Origin: Marinobacter sp.
Lineage (GTDB): Bacteria > Pseudomonadota > Gammaproteobacteria > Pseudomonadales > Oleiphilaceae
NCBI GenBank assembly: GCA_018402255.1
Contig: JAGYIS010000003.1
Coordinates: 62,001 to 126,000, forward strand
DNA length: 64,000 nt
Direction: 5' to 3'
Shown: positions 63,345 through 64,000 of the stretch, piece after piece
Numbering within the stretch: the stretch's first letter is position 1
How the letters are laid out: each line of letters opens with the position of its first letter
Position numbers and translations under genes: made by a program
The notes under the pieces: generated by a model
Database searches by the model: none
What the model saw: the letters and a program-made list of their open reading frames with translations, nothing else
What the model was told of the DNA's origin: nothing

Positions 63345-64000
63345 ATGACCAGAAAATCCATCGCAACACGTCGGTGGCTGGTTCCCGGAGCACTGCTGGC
63401 CCTTGTGGCCGGCGGTGCTTTTTGGTGGGGACTGGATGCGCCAACCGCCACATCTCCGGATGCCTTCACCGCCGCGCCCGACACCTTTCAGGAATCTGCC
63501 ACAGTCGCAGAAGCGCCGGCCTCACCCTCACCGCAACCGGATAATCCGCCGGCACCCGAGTATCGCACTCCCTCGAGTCTTGGCCCCAATCCCTTTGCCA
63601 GCTCACTTGAGGGCACGGATATAGACGGCGTTTTGCAGGCCGATGCCAGCGGCCGCTTGCTAGTCGGGCTTGAGGTAAGGGACTTCTTTGATTACTTCCT
63701 CAACACCGTGGGGGAAGTCTCGCCAGAAACGGCGATTGGCCAGATTCAGCAAATGGCTTCACAGCACCTGCCCGAAGCGGCGGCCCAAGAGGCAATGGTG
63801 CTGCTTGACCAGTACCTGGCCTACAAGCAGGCGTCACTGACCGTCATGCAGACAGAACTGGACCCGAGCCGCCAGTTTGATCCCGACTATCAACTGACGG
63901 CTCTGGGAGATGCCCTTGCGCAACTGAAAAGCTTGCGGCGAGAGACCTTTGAGGCCGACGCCCGGCAAGCGTTTTTTGGCATGGAAGAAGCCTATAGCGA
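63345..64000 (+). CDS. lifO: Lipase foldase (steric chaperone), 3' end outside window
   Basis: Visible 218 residues of a lipase-specific chaperone; the frame is open to the right edge. An N-terminal anchor (WLVPGALLALVAGGAFWWGL, 11-30) is followed by a Pro/Ala-rich linker and then the conserved foldase part: SSLEGTDIDG (87-95) and RDFFDYFLNTVGE (112-124), matching the R-x-x-F-D-Y-[FC] motif needed for lipase folding. It starts seven bases after the lipase stop, the standard lip-lif pair. The rest of the helical clamp lies beyond the window. Confidence 0.93.
   Translation, partial: MTRKSIATRRWLVPGALLALVAGGAFWWGLDAPTATSPDAFTAAPDTFQESATVAEAPASPSPQPDNPPAPEYRTPSSLGPNPFASSLEGTDIDGVLQADASGRLLVGLEVRDFFDYFLNTVGEVSPETAIGQIQQMASQHLPEAAAQEAMVLLDQYLAYKQASLTVMQTELDPSRQFDPDYQLTALGDALAQLKSLRRETFEADARQAFFGMEEAYS

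Noticed and set aside
1..64000. Search by eye for tRNA, rRNA, insertion sequences, integrase and phage genes
   Set aside because: None was recognised; the window reads as ordinary chromosome with no mobile-element hallmark.

Overview
This window looks like a piece of chromosome from a marine, heterotrophic gammaproteobacterium, most likely Marinobacter or a close relative. The clues are a dusB-fis-purH-purD order, a glyoxylate-shunt isocitrate lyase of the long Pseudomonas type, a TRAP C4-dicarboxylate-type transporter, a Gram-negative porin, a family I lipase with its steric foldase, an Aer-like chemoreceptor and moderately high G+C. The genus is inference. I see no tRNA, rRNA, CRISPR array, insertion sequence or prophage.

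Layout. 1-4.3 kb: tRNA modification, Fis and purine synthesis, each unit closed by a clear terminator. 4.4-9.0 kb: a lipoprotein hydrolase, a Kef-type antiporter, a stand-alone HEN1-like RNA methyltransferase and an EgtB-like non-haem iron enzyme with a perfect 36-bp palindrome just upstream. 9.2-14.2 kb: an AcrAB-like RND pump with its divergent TetR repressor and operator; the adaptor gene carries a one-base frameshift. 14.2-16.0 kb: an SLC13-type permease. 16.3-21.4 kb: the most unusual block, a candidate surface-fibre system. It has a degenerate enhancer-binding-type regulator, an outer-membrane barrel, a periplasmic C39 peptidase, two small exported proteins with double-glycine-like motifs and a 379-residue Ser-Asp-Asn repeat protein.

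21.8-28.3 kb: isocitrate lyase, then an operon of a duplicated DUF1538 membrane protein with two PII-like proteins and a CBS protein, facing a CASTOR/POLLUX-type channel. 28.3-37.8 kb: a barrel-like protein, a SulP transporter, a ribbon-helix-helix protein, ChaN- and SIMPL-type envelope proteins, a cytosolic GH84 O-GlcNAcase-like hydrolase, an acyltransferase and a MotAB stator. 37.9-47.9 kb: a TRAP transporter, a cyclopropane-synthase-like enzyme coupled to a flavin reductase, a porin, a choice-of-anchor lipoprotein, Dps and DUF2061. 47.9-57.3 kb: a disulfide oxidoreductase, a LysE exporter, DAHP synthase behind an attenuator-like leader, a secretin-domain protein, a membrane DnaJ and a second RND pump. 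57.3-64.0 kb: an AraC regulator, a GGDEF-EAL protein, an Aer-like receptor, DUF3301, and a lipase with its foldase, which runs off the right edge.

How it fits together. The block at 16.3-21.4 kb has the logic of the Pseudomonas Fap amyloid system (C39 peptidase, outer-membrane pore, low-complexity secreted protein) with different parts. The DUF1538 operon looks like a transporter gated by nucleotide-sensing PII and CBS proteins. Neither assignment is proven by sequence alone.
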